A stretch of DNA of 64,000 nucleotides from Lichtheimia corymbifera B2541 (lineage: Eukaryota > Mucoromycota > Mucoromycetes > Mucorales > Lichtheimiaceae): positions 1 through 64,000 of the forward strand of contig JNEU01000885.1 in assembly GCA_000697475.1 (NCBI GenBank), given 5' to 3'. The notes beneath the pieces are model-generated. The model ran no database searches and was not told the DNA's origin. It saw only the letters and a list, made by a program, of their open reading frames with translations. Shown in pieces: positions 63,429-64,000 of this stretch; positions within the stretch are counted from its first letter, which is position 1, and the number at the start of each line of letters is the position of its first letter. The position numbers were made by a program, and so were the translations under genes.

Positions 63429-64000
63429 CATCAAAAAAGTAACACTTATCTAGCCCTGTAAATACACAAATACATTTTTTTTCTCTTTCATCCTTTATTC
63501 AGCATGATGGCATTATTACATTCATTATTCGAAAGAAAAAGTAACCGAACTAGGCCCTGAGTGCGGTCATGTGCTTAGATTAACAATAAAGGTTATGAGG
63601 TCGGTCCATGTAAAAGTAGAATGCACAATTTTCTTGTGATCCATCGTTGACAGGTCTCATGTGTCATTTATTTACAAAGAATGATTTGATGATGGTGGTT
63701 GGTTTTCCAATTTGGGAAGAGTCGACAACAATGGGGCGCTATGAACACGTGGTGGGATCGCTTCAGCTAAACAAAGAGAAAGAGGTCGTTCAAAAAGTGG
63801 CACGTTGTGAATCCCGGGATATTGCAATGAATTTACTTTGTGAAACAAGATGTATATATCCCCCTTTTTTCGATGCGTAGAAAGCACAAAGAAAAGCTCA
63901 AGTCGTTGTTTGTCGTACGTATATGCATAGCGATCTGACGCCCCTTTATATCTGAACCATGACGTGCATCATCACAGAAAGTTGCATTACAATGGCTCGG
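63429..64000. other. 3' flank of RPC2, no gene recognised
   Basis: AT-rich 3' sequence then unassigned DNA. A 77-codon plus-strand frame (63647-63880) shows no domain-like features; an incomplete gene beyond the edge cannot be excluded. Confidence 0.4.

Noticed and set aside
63647..63880. 77-codon frame near the right edge
   Set aside because: No domain features, no clear splice sites and no codon pattern like neighbouring genes.

Overview
This is nuclear DNA of a filamentous fungus, most likely an early-diverging one (Mucoromycota, probably Mucorales). The evidence is dense short introns (about 45-100 nt, GT-AG with CTAAT/TTGAC-like branch sites), CT-rich leaders, and gene families such as a fungal Ras2-type GTPase, an Rck2/Srk1 kinase, a Num1/ApsA cortical anchor, a URC4 uracil-catabolism gene and a tetraspanin. 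The placement rests on gene style and family resemblance only; no search could be run. Exon chains below were joined by hand and each sums to an intact reading frame.

Layout. 1-177 holds a copy of a dispersed repeat that recurs near 38.4-38.7 kb. 1.4-5.0 kb: trifunctional C1-tetrahydrofolate synthase (+). 5.1-7.4: FAD aromatic monooxygenase (-). 7.7-8.9: RhoGAP (-). 9.7-11.8: Rck2/Srk1-like kinase (+). 12.0-13.9: GH15 glucoamylase (-). 14.6-19.5: Num1-like protein with about 23 dodecapeptide repeats and a C-terminal PH domain (-). 21.2-22.4: tetraspanin (+). 23.2-24.3: Ras2-type GTPase (+). 25.1-27.3: unrecognised protein, possibly SPOC-like (+). 29.1-30.7: mucin-like single-pass membrane protein (+). 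31.3-34.4: phosphoesterase gene that reads best as a fusion of an acid-phosphatase-like domain with a phospholipase-C-like domain (+). 35.3-37.4: HExxH GPI-type protein with His and acidic runs (+).

37.4-42.9 kb is the gene-poor accessory part: a degraded tandem/dispersed repeat, six copies of an 88-89 bp unit that keeps the same open frame, and a 205-bp-arm inverted repeat about 98% identical between arms. Genes resume with an amino-acid permease (42.9-45.2, +), a hypothetical protein (46.8-47.5, +), an F-box/RCC1 protein (47.7-49.4, +), a DUF1749 hydrolase (49.8-50.8, +), Arp8 of the INO80 complex (50.8-53.6, -), URC4 (54.9-56.6, +) convergent with an NCS1 nucleobase permease (56.9-58.5, -), and RNA polymerase III subunit RPC2 (59.0-63.4, +).

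Most genes are housekeeping or signalling and functionally independent. The likeliest functional pair is URC4 plus the nucleobase permease (pyrimidine use). The most unusual signals are structural: a 2-nt micro-exon in the Ras gene, a 5-nt micro-exon in the glucoamylase, two GC-AG introns, an intron in the phosphoesterase gene whose retention would end the protein exactly after its first domain, and the coding-like repeat array with its foldback.
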